Source: Catenuloplanes atrovinosus
Lineage (GTDB): Bacteria; Actinomycetota; Actinomycetes; Mycobacteriales; Micromonosporaceae
DNA length: 64,000 bases
Direction: 5' to 3'
NCBI RefSeq assembly: GCF_031458235.1
Contig: NZ_JAVDYB010000001.1
Coordinates: 6,762,501-6,826,500 of the forward strand
Shown: positions 44,755-54,342 of the stretch, one piece after another
Layout: each line of letters opens with the position of its first letter
How positions within the stretch are numbered: the stretch's first letter is position 1
Notes under the pieces: generated by a model
Database searches by the model: none
What the model saw: only the letters and a program-made list of their open reading frames with translations
What the model was told of the DNA's origin: nothing
Position numbers and translations under genes: made by a program

Positions 44755-45461
44755 GACGCCGCCCCTCCCCCGGTGGCCGGCGCGGTCAGGTCGTCCCGGA
44801 CGCGGTGCAGCGCGGCCACCGCCTGGGCGCGCATGCGCTCGTCGACGACGTGCGTGGCGTAGCGCGCCTCGCGGTAGACGTCCGCGAAGCCGGCCAGCAC
44901 CCGCGCGTCCACCGCGTGCTCGCGCAGCAGGCGGCTGACCAGCTCGGTCGGGGTGTCCCCGGGGCGGCGCGGGGTGCCGGCGTCCGCGGCGGCCTGCTCC
45001 AGCCGCACCCAGCAGGTGATCACGGCGCCGCGCGGGTCACGGTCGGTGGCCAGCTCCTGCAGGCCGGCGTCGAGCGCGGCCACCATCTCCTCGGTGGCAC
45101 CGCCGCGACGGGACACGGCCCGCACGCCCTGACGCTTGCGCAGCTGGTCCCGGACCGCGACCCAGGCCACCGTCCCGATCACGGCCGCGACCAGCACGCC
45201 GCCGAGCACGAACAGCAGCGTGACCAGCCACGGGGCCAGCGCGAACCCGGAGTCCTCCGCCCGCAGCGGCGTGTCACCGCCGCCACCGGCGGCCGGCGGC
45301 GGCTCCTCCAGCTCCGGCTCCTCCGTGGTGACCGGCACGTCGACCAGCGGCGGCGCGGTGCGCAGGCCCATCGACGAGTTCTCCGCGGCGAACGCGATCA
45401 GCCCGACCAGCAGCACGGCGGCCACCACCGGCCACCAGCGCCGCACTGAGGCGAGCGTCAT
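44751..45461 (-). CDS. DUF4129 membrane protein
   Basis: A 236-residue protein. An N-terminal helix ([19 protein letters not shown]), an exposed Pro/Glu/Gly-rich segment, a second helix ([20 protein letters not shown]) and a cytoplasmic C-terminal DUF4129 domain with [20 protein letters not shown] and [20 protein letters not shown] and [20 protein letters not shown]4129 is a regular companion of MoxR and DUF58; function unknown. It overlaps the UDG gene before it and the membrane gene after it by four bases each. Confidence 0.9.
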   Translation of the reverse strand: MTLASVRRWWPVVAAVLLVGLIAFAAENSSMGLRTAPPLVDVPVTTEEPELEEPPPAAGGGGDTPLRAEDSGFALAPWLVTLLFVLGGVLVAAVIGTVAWVAVRDQLRKRQGVRAVSRRGGATEEMVAALDAGLQELATDRDPRGAVITCWVRLEQAAADAGTPRRPGDTPTELVSRLLREHAVDARVLAGFADVYREARYATHVVDERMRAQAVAALHRVRDDLTAPATGGGAAS

Positions 45462-46150
45462 GCGGCGGCCAGCGACCGGGCTCGGGCGAACACGTCGTCA
45501 AGCATCGCGGGTGTGAGCCGCCCGGTAAAGGTGTTCTGCTGGCTCACGTGATAACAACCCAGCAGCACCGGTACGCCGTCGGCGGTCCACTGTGCACCGT
45601 GGCCGAACGCCGGGCGCGGGCTCGGCGGGCGCAGTCCCCAGACCGCGTGCATCGCGGGCCACCACGCGGCCCAGGCGAACGCGCCGAGCGCGATCACCAC
45701 CCGCAGCGTGGGCTTGATCAGGGCCAGCTCGCGGTGCAGGAACGGCGCGCACCGGTCGCGCTCGTCCGGCGCGGGCTTGTTGTCCGGCGGCGCGCACCGT
45801 ACCGCCGCGAAGATCCGGGTGTCGGTGAGCGTGAGGCCGTCGTCGCGCGCCACGCTGGTCGGCTGGTTCGCCAGGCCGGCCCGGTGCATGGCCGCGAACA
45901 GCACGTCGCCGGAGCGGTCGCCGGTGAAGATCCGGCCGGTACGGTTGCCGCCGTGCGCGGCCGGGGCCAGGCCGAGGATGCCGATCCGCGCGTCCGCCAC
46001 GCCGAAGCCGGGCACCGGGCGGCCCCAGTAGGTCTGGTCCCGGAACGCCGCGCGTTTGACGGCGGCCACCTCCTCCCGCCACGCGACCAGGCGCGGGCAG
46101 GCGAAGCAGTCGCTGATCTCGGCGTCGAGCCGGTCCAGGGCGTCCCCCAT
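45458..46150 (-). CDS. family 5 uracil-DNA glycosylase (UDGb-like, iron-sulfur)
   Basis: A 230-residue glycosylase. The catalytic region [20 protein letters not shown] and the second motif [20 protein letters not shown] match family 5 UDGs (UDGb), which remove uracil and some deaminated purines from DNA. Four cysteines ([11 protein letters not shown] near residue 15; RCAPP and RDRCAPF in mid-protein) fit a 4Fe-4S cluster. A histidine replaced by Val in HPSQQNT-type motif (YHVSQQN) is seen. It is the first gene of the six-gene MoxR operon; its stop overlaps the DUF4129 start as ATGA. Its functional link to that operon is unclear. Confidence 0.92.
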   Translation of the reverse strand: MGDALDRLDAEISDCFACPRLVAWREEVAAVKRAAFRDQTYWGRPVPGFGVADARIGILGLAPAAHGGNRTGRIFTGDRSGDVLFAAMHRAGLANQPTSVARDDGLTLTDTRIFAAVRCAPPDNKPAPDERDRCAPFLHRELALIKPTLRVVIALGAFAWAAWWPAMHAVWGLRPPSPRPAFGHGAQWTADGVPVLLGCYHVSQQNTFTGRLTPAMLDDVFARARSLAAA

Positions 46151-46183
46151 GATCCTTAGCGAACCACGAGGGACGCCGTTCGG

Positions 46184-46864
46184 CTACAGCCGGGTCCGGA
46201 ACAACTCGAGCGTGCGCGCCCACGCGGTGGCGGAGGCGGCCCGGTCGTACGTGGCCGGGTGGTCGTCGTTGAAGAACGCGTGCGCCGTACCCGGGTAGTC
46301 GTAGAGCGTGACCTCGCCGCCGGCCAGCTCGATGCCGGCCTTCGCGACCCGCGGCCCCTCGGCGGCGGAGAGCCCGTCCGCCCCGGCGCAGTGGATGATC
46401 GCGGCCTTTCCGGCGTAGTCGTCCCACTTCGGCGCCATCCGCTCCCACGGCAACGCCGGGTAGAAGCCGGCCGTGGCGACGATCCGGCCGGAGACCGTGG
46501 CGGACCACAGCGCCAGGCTGCCGCCCATGCAGAACCCGACCGCGCCGATCCGGCCGGTGGTCTCGGGCAGGCCGGCCAGGTAGTCGGCCGCGCCCGCGAT
46601 GTCCTTGGCGGCCTGGTCCATCGCCAGCCCCATGAGCAGCTTGACGGCCTCGTCCGGATACGTGGTCTGCCGGCCGTGGTAGAGGTCCGGTGCCAGCGCC
46701 ACGAAGCCGGCCTCCGCGAACCGGTCCGCGAGCGCGGTGATGTGCTCGACCAGCCCCCACCATTCCTGGATGACGATCACACCCGGCCCGCCGCCCGGCG
46801 CGGGTTTCGCGAGGTAGCCCTCGCTCGTGCCGCCGTTGCTGCGGTAGCTCACCATTGAGCCCAT
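46184..46864 (-). CDS. dienelactone hydrolase family protein
   Basis: A 226-residue alpha/beta hydrolase. The nucleophile elbow is GAVGFCMGGSLALW with cysteine at about residue 111; Asp is in HCAGADGLSAAEGP and His in PGTAHAFFNDDHPA. IQEWWGLVEHITALADRFAE is the family N-terminal signature. Dienelactone hydrolases open lactone rings in aromatic degradation, but homologues are widespread with unknown substrates. ATG at 46864 has GGAGG six bases upstream; other in-frame starts lie nearby. The divergent/convergent neighbours give no pathway context. Confidence 0.93.
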   Translation of the reverse strand: MGSMVSYRSNGGTSEGYLAKPAPGGGPGVIVIQEWWGLVEHITALADRFAEAGFVALAPDLYHGRQTTYPDEAVKLLMGLAMDQAAKDIAGAADYLAGLPETTGRIGAVGFCMGGSLALWSATVSGRIVATAGFYPALPWERMAPKWDDYAGKAAIIHCAGADGLSAAEGPRVAKAGIELAGGEVTLYDYPGTAHAFFNDDHPATYDRAASATAWARTLELFRTRL

Positions 46865-47007
46865 CGGCCGCCTCCAGTCGCTCAGAGTCATCGAGCCACA
46901 CATATGAGTGAGGTGCGTGGGGCGTAGCCTGCCACGATGAGCACGCGACCGGAAGAGCGACGGCGCCGTCCCGCACGATGCGGAACGGCGCCGTGGCGAC
47001 CTCGGCC

Positions 47008-47712
47008 CTACTGGTCCTTGAGGCAGAGGATGTAGTACTTGTCCGCCTCGTCCTCGGGCGTGTAGAGCACGGTGACCGACTCGCCCTCGTTGATGAACTC
47101 GAAGCACGCCTCCGGCGCGCGGGCCTGGGTGAGCGTCAGGTGGTCCACCCGGCCGACGATCAGCGAGGTCGCGTCCGCGTCGCCGCAGTCCACGATGCTG
47201 ACGCCGACCGCGGTGCCCTCCTCGCCCTCGGCCAATTCCGGCGTGTCGTCCAGGCACTGGCCGACCTTGGCGTCCTTGGTCGGGTCCTCGGACAGCGCGT
47301 TCGCCGCCGCGCCCGCGCCCAGGCCGATCACGACCTTGATCAGGATGCCGACGCCGACCACGCCGATGACGCCCAGGATGCCGGCGAGCCGGGCCTTGCC
47401 GCCGCCCTTCTTCGGCTCCTGCACCGGCGGGACGTAGCCGGGCGCGCCGAACGCGGGCTGCTGGTACGGCGCGGCGCCGTAACCCTGCTGCGGCGCGGCA
47501 CCGTAACCCTGCGGCGACCCGGCGCCGTAACCCTGCGGCGACCCGGCGCCGTAACCCTGCGGCGACCCGGCGCCGTAACCCTGCGGCGGCATGCCGGGGG
47601 TGCCGGGCATGCCGGGCTGCGGCTGGCCCTGCGGAGCGCCGGGGAGGGGCGCGCCGAAGCCGGGCGTGTGGGAGGGCTGCGGCGGAGGGTAGCCGGCAGG
47701 CTGATCAGTCAC
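47008..47712 (-). CDS. LppU/SCO3897-like membrane protein with PQGYGAGS repeats
   Basis: A 234-residue protein. The N-terminal ~100 residues are Pro/Gly/Gln/Tyr-rich and include repeated PQGYGAGS octads, coded by near-perfect 24-bp repeats. One membrane helix follows (LAGILGVIGVVGVGILIKVV) and then a small extracytoplasmic domain with four cysteines (AKVGQCLDDTPEL, SIVDCGDADATSLIVGRVDH, APEACFEF, YILCLKDQ), the pattern of LppU-type proteins. Function is unknown. GTG at 47712 (GGGGA eight bases upstream) was preferred over ATG 47739. Confidence 0.85.
   Translation of the reverse strand: MTDQPAGYPPPQPSHTPGFGAPLPGAPQGQPQPGMPGTPGMPPQGYGAGSPQGYGAGSPQGYGAGSPQGYGAAPQQGYGAAPYQQPAFGAPGYVPPVQEPKKGGGKARLAGILGVIGVVGVGILIKVVIGLGAGAAANALSEDPTKDAKVGQCLDDTPELAEGEEGTAVGVSIVDCGDADATSLIVGRVDHLTLTQARAPEACFEFINEGESVTVLYTPEDEADKYYILCLKDQ
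47465..47584. repeat. 24-bp coding repeats
   Basis: Three perfect copies of GGCGACCCGGCGCCGTAACC plus CTGC at 47513-47584, preceded by two degenerate copies. On the minus strand each encodes P-Q-G-Y-G-A-G-S in the LppU-like protein. Confidence 0.9.
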
Positions 47713-47886
47713 TGTGTCGATCCCCGTTTCGATGCGCATGCCGGCCGCCCGACCGGCATGGATGGAAGTGCTCCGAAACGGTACGGCTTGGGGATCTTCC
47801 GTCCCGCCCCTCGACCGGACGATCGTCCGTGCCGAAGGGGTGGGATCGGGTGACTGAAAGTCGTACAGCGAGCGCTCAGAGGCCTT

Positions 47887-48870
47887 TCAGGATGCGGACG
47901 GCCGCGGCGTCACCGTGCCGGGCACCGCCTGCTCCACCTGACCGCCGGGCCGGCTCTCCGGAGCGCCCTCGGCCGGTCCGTCGGGCACGCTCTCGGACGG
48001 GGAGGGGAAGGCCGGGACCTGGAAAGGCGCCAGTTCGGGACATATCGGGTACACCTGCGTGCCGGTCCACGGCCGGTTCGCGCCGCACCGGTCCCAGCCG
48101 ACGTCGATCGGCTGGCCGTTCTGGTCGTAGAGGCGCACGTCGGTGAGGAGCCGGCCGTTGCTGTCGTAGACGTACACGTCCTCGGCCTCGGAGGGCAGCG
48201 CCGGCACGTACCCGGTGCTGTACGACTCGACCATCTGATCGACGGTGGCGCGGCTGTCCACCTGCCACAGCAGCCCCACCGACCACACCACCAGCACGGC
48301 CGTGGCGAACCGCATCACCCGGCGCGGATTGCGGGCCATCCCCGCGGTCTCCCGCCGGCCCAGCCAGATCGAGCCGAGCACGAACGAGCCCAGCAGGAAC
48401 AGGCCCATGAGCAGGCCGCCGTCGGCGCGCGGCAGCAGGCCGAGCCGCGAGGTGTCGTCGCTCACCACGGCGGCGAAGATCATCGCGGCCAGGTAGCCGC
48501 GCAGCACCCACCAGGCCGGGCGCAGCAGCCGCAGGAAGTCGCTGCCCCGCTCGTACCCCAGCAGCACGCCGGCCCGGCGGTCGACGTCCGCGCGGCGGGC
48601 GCGGATCCGGTGCACGGCCGCGTCCATCCGCGCCCGCAGCGGCACCCGCCCGCCCCGAACCATGCCCACCGCGACGCGCAACTCGGCCGCGTACACCTCC
48701 GGCGGGCCGAGCCGCCGTTCCAGCGGCTCGCCGCTCTCCGCCCGCACCTCCGCCAGGTGCCCCGGCAGATCCTCCAGCAGGTCGTCACGCTGCCGCGCCG
48801 GCAGGTCGGAGAGCGCGGCCCGGACCGCCTCGACGTAGTGCCTGATCTCCAGGTCCTCGGTGACACTCAT
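47887..48870 (-). CDS. HAAS-domain membrane protein, PadR partner
   Basis: A 327-residue protein. The first ~70 residues are the HAAS signalling domain (YVEAVRAALSDLPARQRDDL, LEDLPGHLAEVRAESGEPLE), found with PadR regulators. Three to four membrane helices follow (LLRPAWWVLRGYLAAMIFAA, GLLMGLFLLGSFVLGSIWLG, FATAVLVVWSVGLLWQV) and an outer C-terminal domain with Pro/Ser/Glu-rich tail. Start ATG 48870 overlaps the padR stop as ATGA. HAAS-PadR pairs are thought to sense membrane or drug stress; no substrate is known. Confidence 0.9.
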   Translation of the reverse strand: MSVTEDLEIRHYVEAVRAALSDLPARQRDDLLEDLPGHLAEVRAESGEPLERRLGPPEVYAAELRVAVGMVRGGRVPLRARMDAAVHRIRARRADVDRRAGVLLGYERGSDFLRLLRPAWWVLRGYLAAMIFAAVVSDDTSRLGLLPRADGGLLMGLFLLGSFVLGSIWLGRRETAGMARNPRRVMRFATAVLVVWSVGLLWQVDSRATVDQMVESYSTGYVPALPSEAEDVYVYDSNGRLLTDVRLYDQNGQPIDVGWDRCGANRPWTGTQVYPICPELAPFQVPAFPSPSESVPDGPAEGAPESRPGGQVEQAVPGTVTPRPSAS

Positions 48871-49199
48871 CGGTGCGCCGTACCCCCGCTCAGCAGATCG
48901 TCCATCGTGGAGGCGAAACCCTTCCACACCTTCGCCGAACGAGCCAACTCGTCGCGCCCGGCTTCGTTGAGGGCGTAATACTTCCGGTGCGGGCCCTCAT
49001 CGCTCGGCACCACATAGGCCGTGAGCAGTCCCGCCTGGAAGAGCCGCCGCAACGTGCCGTAGACGGACGCGTCACCGACCTCGTCGAGCCCGGCGGTCCG
49101 CAGGCGGCGCAGGATGTCGTATCCGTAGCCGTCCCCGTCCCGCAACACGGCCAGCACGGCGAGGTCCAGCACTCCCTTGAGCAACTGGGTCGTCTCCAC
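48867..49199 (-). CDS. PadR-family transcriptional regulator
   Basis: A 110-residue PadR protein: QLLKGVLDLAVLAVLRDGDG starts the winged helix, GYDILRRLRTAGLDEVGDAS and VYGTLRRLFQAGLLTAYVVP complete it, and RKYYALNEAGRDELARSAKV is the dimerisation helix region. GTG at 49199 begins directly seven bases after a TACTGT box that is covered by the predicted operator (49207-49233), suggesting leaderless autoregulation. A GTG three codons upstream (49208) is the alternative but would put the start inside the promoter. It is translationally coupled to the HAAS gene. Confidence 0.93.
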   Translation of the reverse strand: METTQLLKGVLDLAVLAVLRDGDGYGYDILRRLRTAGLDEVGDASVYGTLRRLFQAGLLTAYVVPSDEGPHRKYYALNEAGRDELARSAKVWKGFASTMDDLLSGGTAHR

Positions 49200-49206
49200 G
49201 CACCGC

Positions 49207-49233
49207 ACAGTATTCCGCAGTCCGTAATACCGT
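49207..49233. promoter_or_regulatory. PadR operator overlapping its own promoter
   Basis: ACAGTATT and AATACCGT are arms of an inverted repeat (7 of 8 match) 11 bases apart. The left arm contains the minus-strand TACTGT -10 box. Binding of PadR would block the padR-HAAS transcript. Confidence 0.65.
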
Positions 49234-49426
49234 CAAGCCACGCATGCCGATCCTTTGCGGGCGGACCGGGATCGTCCACGCCGGCGAGGGACGGGGGAGG
49301 CGGGGAATCCGGTCCCGGGAGCGGCGGCGCGGCCGGAATCCGGCGGGCAGCGCGGTCGCGCGGGTGTGGTGACCACACGGACACCGGCTCCGACGCGCCG
49401 GCGGAGCGGCGGCGGAGCCGGCGCGA

Positions 49427-49476
49427 GGTTTGCCCGCGGGAGCATGCGGGCCGCACCCGGCCGGGAGCGGGAAAAC
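49427..49476 (-). repeat. dispersed 51-bp 3'-adjacent repeat, copy B
   Basis: Reverse complement runs from GTTTTCCCGCTCCCGGCC to CCGCGGGCAAACC and aligns with copy A at 35865-35915 with about five differences and one gap. It begins 8 bases after the ppx stop (minus strand). The block 49234-49426 beside it has no gene; it holds a 15-base palindrome GTGTGGT-G-ACCACAC at 49364-49378. Confidence 0.8.
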
Positions 49477-49483
49477 AAAGGTG

Positions 49484-50416
49484 TTAGGCGAGGCTCCAGG
49501 CGATGCCGTCGAGGATGTCGTGTTCGCTGGCGATGACGGAGGGGAGGTCGGCGCGTTCCATGATGGTGCGGAGAACCAGGGCGCCGGCGCCGATCACGTC
49601 GGCGCGGCCGGGGTGCATGACCGGGATGGCCAGGCGTTCGGCGCGGGTGGCGGTGAGCAGGTCGTCGGTGACCTTGGCGACCTCGGGGTAGCCGAGCCGC
49701 GCGTGGTGGATGCGGGCCGGGTCGTACTCGGTGAGGCCGCGGGCGATGGCGACCACGGTGGTGACCGAGCCGGCCAGGCCGACCAGCGTGCGGGCGTCGC
49801 GCCCGGGTACGGCGGCGAGTGCGCGGTCGACCTGGGCCGTGATGTCGGCCCGGGCCGCGTCGATCTCCGCGGCCGTGGGCGGGTCGCCGTGCAGGTGGCG
49901 CTCGGTCATCCGGACGCAGCCGATGTCCACGGAGATGGCCGAGTCGACCCGGGCGCCGCCGACCACGAACTCGGTGGAGCCGCCGCCGATGTCGACCACC
50001 AGGTACGGCGCGTGCGTGCCGGGCGGCAGGCCGTGCACCGCGCCGGTGAAGGAGAGGCGCGCCTCCTCGTCGCCGGTGACCACCTCGGGCGCGGTGCCGA
50101 GCGTCTCGGTGACCATGGCGCGGAACTCGTCCGCGTTCTCCGCGTCGCGGGTGGCGGAGGTGGCGACCATCCGGACCCGCTCGGCGCCCAGTTCCTCGAT
50201 CGCCTCGGCGTATCCGGCCAGCGCCACGCGGGTGCGCTCGATCGCGGCGGGCGCCAGCCGGCCGGTCCGGTCCACGCCCTCGCCGAGCCGGACGATCTCC
50301 ATGCGCCGGGTGACGTCGAGCAGCTGGGCGCCGGGGCCCGCGTACGACGCCGGGAGGTCGGCGACCAGGAGACGGATGCTGTTGGTGCCGCAGTCGATCG
50401 CGGCTACGCGTGCCAT
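49484..50416 (-). CDS. ppx: exopolyphosphatase/guanosine pentaphosphate phosphatase
   Basis: A 310-residue Ppx/GppA-type enzyme that degrades polyphosphate or pppGpp. It has the ASKHA fold marks RVAAIDCGTNSIRLLVADLP, LVVDIGGGSTEFVVGG and LVGLAGSVTTVVAIARGLTE. It lacks the C-terminal HD domain, matching the short actinobacterial form (Rv1026 type). TAGGCT lies six bases before the ATG, a leaderless start. Order ppx-DUF501-divIC-eno as in mycobacteria is interrupted here by a GNAT and a lipoprotein gene. It is followed by the 51-bp repeat. Confidence 0.95.
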   Translation of the reverse strand: MARVAAIDCGTNSIRLLVADLPASYAGPGAQLLDVTRRMEIVRLGEGVDRTGRLAPAAIERTRVALAGYAEAIEELGAERVRMVATSATRDAENADEFRAMVTETLGTAPEVVTGDEEARLSFTGAVHGLPPGTHAPYLVVDIGGGSTEFVVGGARVDSAISVDIGCVRMTERHLHGDPPTAAEIDAARADITAQVDRALAAVPGRDARTLVGLAGSVTTVVAIARGLTEYDPARIHHARLGYPEVAKVTDDLLTATRAERLAIPVMHPGRADVIGAGALVLRTIMERADLPSVIASEHDILDGIAWSLA

Positions 50417-50420
50417 GCGG

Positions 50421-50942
50421 TCAGCCTACGTCCGTCGCGCCGAGGTGTACGAGCATGCGGGTGTTGCCCAGGGTGTTCGGCTTGACCCGCTCCAGGCCGA
50501 GGAACTCCGCGACGCCCTCGTCGTACGAGCGCAGCAGCTGCTCGTAGACCGGGGACGGCACCGGCGCGCCGTCGATCGGCACGAACCCGAACGAGGCGAA
50601 GAACGCGGTCTCGAACGTGAGGCAGAAGACGCGGGCGACGCCGAGGTCGCGCGCGGTGTTCAGCAGCTCGGTGACGATCCGGTGGCCGATCTTGCGCCCG
50701 CGGCACTCCGGATCGACCGCCAGCGTGCGGATCTCCGCCAGGTCCTCCCACATCACGTGCAGCGCGCCGCAGCCGACGATCGCGCCGTCACTCAACCGCT
50801 CGGCGACCCAGAACTCCTGCACGTCCTCGTAGAGCGTGACCGTGGCCTTGCTGAGGAGGCGCCGCTCGCCGCTGTACGTGTCGATCAGCGCCCGGATGCG
50901 GCGTACGTCGGCGGTCCGGGCGCGGCGTACCGCAACATCCAT
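50421..50942 (-). CDS. argA: amino-acid N-acetyltransferase (short ArgA-like GNAT)
   Basis: A 173-residue GNAT enzyme resembling M. tuberculosis Rv2747, a short N-acetylglutamate synthase of arginine synthesis. Signatures are the starting VAVRRARTADVRRIRALIDT, LAEIRTLAVDPECRGRKIGH of the acetyl-CoA site, and VFCLTFETAFFASFGFVPID. C-terminal GNTRMLVHLGA is also shared. TAGGGT lies seven bases before the ATG, so the mRNA is probably leaderless. It is immediately upstream of ppx (4-base gap) and divergent from the lipoprotein gene. Substrate assigned by family. Confidence 0.85.
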   Translation of the reverse strand: MDVAVRRARTADVRRIRALIDTYSGERRLLSKATVTLYEDVQEFWVAERLSDGAIVGCGALHVMWEDLAEIRTLAVDPECRGRKIGHRIVTELLNTARDLGVARVFCLTFETAFFASFGFVPIDGAPVPSPVYEQLLRSYDEGVAEFLGLERVKPNTLGNTRMLVHLGATDVG

Positions 50943-51009
50943 ACGGCCAACCCTACTGGCTCCGACCGACCGAGCCGGAGACCGGCGCCGATACCGCATC
51001 CTCGTAGGC

Positions 51010-51576
51010 ATGATCCGTGTCCGCCCGCTCGCCGCCGTGGCCGTGCTCGCGCTGGCCGGCTGCGCCGCGCCCGGTGACCGGCCGGGCCAGGGGGACGGCG
51101 CGGGCCTGGACGCCCTGGTGGACCGGCTGGGCCAGGCCTCCTCGGCCACGTACACGGCGGTCTACGCGCTCGGCACCGGCGAGATGGCGACCGTGGTGAG
51201 CGCGCCGCCGCGGACGGCCACGATCAGCGGCGACGACCGCCTGATCGTCGGGCCGGACGGCGTGACGCTCTGCCAGGACGGCGCGTGTTCCCGGCCGCCG
51301 GGGGCGGCGGACGCGCCCGGCGGCACCGGCATCGTGACGCCGGAGCAGGTCCGGGCGATGGTGTCCGCCGCGGCTCACCTGCCGGGCGTGGACGTGGCCA
51401 TGTCGACCGCGACGTTCGCCGGCCGGGAGGCGCTCTGCGCGGACGTGCACGGCCTGTCCGACTTCACGGTCTGCGTGACCGCGGACGGCGTGCTGGCGTC
51501 GTTCCGCGGGGACGGTGAGATCACGCTGGAGCTGACCCGGCTGACCGGCTCCGCGGACGCGTCACTCGTCGGCTGA
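51010..51576 (+). CDS. lipoprotein
   Basis: A 188-residue secreted lipoprotein. MIRVRPLAAVAVLALAGCAA is a typical signal peptide with an LAGC lipobox. The mature part has four further cysteines (VTLCQDGACSRPPG, LCADVHGLSDFTVCV) and no recognised domain. ATG at 51010 was chosen because it starts the signal peptide; longer open frames upstream have no such character. Its 3' end overlaps the DUF501 gene on the opposite strand by 15 bases. Confidence 0.88.
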   Translation: MIRVRPLAAVAVLALAGCAAPGDRPGQGDGAGLDALVDRLGQASSATYTAVYALGTGEMATVVSAPPRTATISGDDRLIVGPDGVTLCQDGACSRPPGAADAPGGTGIVTPEQVRAMVSAAAHLPGVDVAMSTATFAGREALCADVHGLSDFTVCVTADGVLASFRGDGEITLELTRLTGSADASLVG

Positions 51577-52092
51577 CGGGCTCACGCACGGGCCGTCGGC
51601 CCACCACGGGGCGAGCAGCGCGGCGGTCTCGTCGCCGAACGGGTTGACGCCCGGGCCGGCGCCGAGCGCGTGGCCGAGGTGCACGTGCAGGCACTTCACC
51701 CGGCCGGGCATGCCGCCGGCCGAGACGCCCGCGATCTCCGGCACGTCGCCGATCGCCTCGCGCCGCCGCAGATAGTCCTCGTGCGCGGCCCGGTAGCGCG
51801 CGGCCAGGTCCTCGTCCTCGGCCAGCCGCGCGGTCATCTCCTTCATCGCGCCCGACGACTCCAGGCGGCTGACCGCGCTGGTCGCGCGCGGGCAGGTCAG
51901 GTAGAAGAGCGTGGGGAACGGCGTGCCGTCCGCGAGCCGGGGCGTGGTCTCCACGACGTCCGGGTTGCCGCACGGGCAGCGGTGCGCGACCGCGCGGGTG
52001 CCGCGGGGGGTGCGGCCGAGCTGGGCGGCGACGGCCGCGAGATCCGCCTCGGTGGCTTCCTCGCGCCGAGGCGGCGGGATTTCCTGGGTCAC
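51562..52092 (-). CDS. DUF501 protein
   Basis: A 176-residue protein of the DUF501 family: AHRCPCGNPDVVETTPRLAD, PFPTLFYLTCPRATSAVSRL, and GMPGRVKCLHVHLGHALGAG. The cysteines CPCG and TCP suggest metal binding. It is always found between the divIC-like gene and ppx (Rv1025 in M. tuberculosis); its function is unknown. The start at 52092 is one base from the stop of the divIC-like gene. Convergent with the lipoprotein gene. Confidence 0.93.
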   Translation of the reverse strand: MTQEIPPPRREEATEADLAAVAAQLGRTPRGTRAVAHRCPCGNPDVVETTPRLADGTPFPTLFYLTCPRATSAVSRLESSGAMKEMTARLAEDEDLAARYRAAHEDYLRRREAIGDVPEIAGVSAGGMPGRVKCLHVHLGHALGAGPGVNPFGDETAALLAPWWADGPCVSPSADE

Positions 52093-52707
52093 TTATTTAT
52101 TGGCTTCCTGGATGCTGGACCACAACGTGTCGTACCACTTGCCGGGCGCGCCCGACGGGCCGGTGGCCGGGATCCCGCCCACGCCCTGGGGTGCATCGGC
52201 ATCCTGGTTCATGACGATCAGCAGCGTCTCGTCGGGGTGCGCGTAGTAGAAACGATTGCGCACCTGGGTCCGGACGTACTCGTCGTCCTGCCACTTGTCG
52301 ACCAGCTCGGTGAGCTGCTGGATCCGCTCGCGCTGCTCGGCCTGGGAGGCCTCCATCGCGGCGATGTCCGCCTCCTGCGAGAGGTAGAGGCGCACCGGGT
52401 AGGTATACGCCAGCGCCAGCGCGATCAGCACCACGACCAGCACCGCGGCCCGCCCGGTGTAACGCCGGGGCGGGGTGGCGGTGGTGCGCTTCGCGGCTCC
52501 GGCCGCCGCCGCGCGCCGGGCGGCGGCGGGACGGCTGGCGGAGCGGCCCGCCTCGGTGAGCCGTGGCTCGCGGACGATGCTCGCGTCGCGGATCGCGGTG
52601 CGGGCCCCGCGCGCGCTCCGGGCGGGCGAACCGGCCCTGCGCGTCGGTCGTGTCCCGTGCCCGCCGCGGGCGGGTCCCTGGCCGCCCGGCGACCGCCGTT
52701 GCGTCAC
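52093..52707 (-). CDS. DivIC/FtsB-type septum formation initiator
   Basis: A 204-residue division protein. A long basic Pro/Ala/Arg-rich cytoplasmic tail (about 1-80) precedes one membrane helix (AAVLVVVLIALALAYTYPVR) and a coiled coil (QEADIAAMEASQAEQRERIQ) followed by DDEYVRTQVRNRFYYAHPDE, the FtsB/DivIC signature. FtsB works with FtsQ and FtsL in septal peptidoglycan synthesis. GTG at 52707 has a GGGGGG run eight bases before; a GTG at 52716 is possible. It sits between eno and DUF501, as Rv1024 in mycobacteria. Confidence 0.9.
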   Translation of the reverse strand: MTQRRSPGGQGPARGGHGTRPTRRAGSPARSARGARTAIRDASIVREPRLTEAGRSASRPAAARRAAAAGAAKRTTATPPRRYTGRAAVLVVVLIALALAYTYPVRLYLSQEADIAAMEASQAEQRERIQQLTELVDKWQDDEYVRTQVRNRFYYAHPDETLLIVMNQDADAPQGVGGIPATGPSGAPGKWYDTLWSSIQEANK

Positions 52708-52767
52708 GACTCCCACCCCCCTGCCCCCGCCGTACCCGTTCTCACGCTAAGCAACCATGACGGGCGC

Positions 52768-52834
52768 GGGGGCCGAGGGCAAATCCACGGGAATTTTGAT
52801 CAGATACTGCGAACCCGTGGTGGGATGTGCCCCC
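52768..52834. other. structured gap between eno and the divIC-like gene
   Basis: GGGGGC (52768-52773) with GCCCCC (52829-52834), and inside it CCACGGG (52785-52791) with CCCGTGG (52814-52820), can form a two-step stem. It may terminate eno transcription or form part of the divIC leader. Confidence 0.4.
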
Positions 52835-52872
52835 GGCCTCAGCGACCTACGTGGGTACGGTGTGACTCTGAG

Positions 52873-54309
<1,437 letters not shown>

Positions 54310-54342
54310 TCAAGGTGCCGCGCGGTGGACCGATGGGTGAAC

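Noticed and set aside
52768-52834. Known riboswitch in the eno-divIC gap
   Set aside because: The stems are simple and match no riboswitch core I know; kept only as a structured gap.
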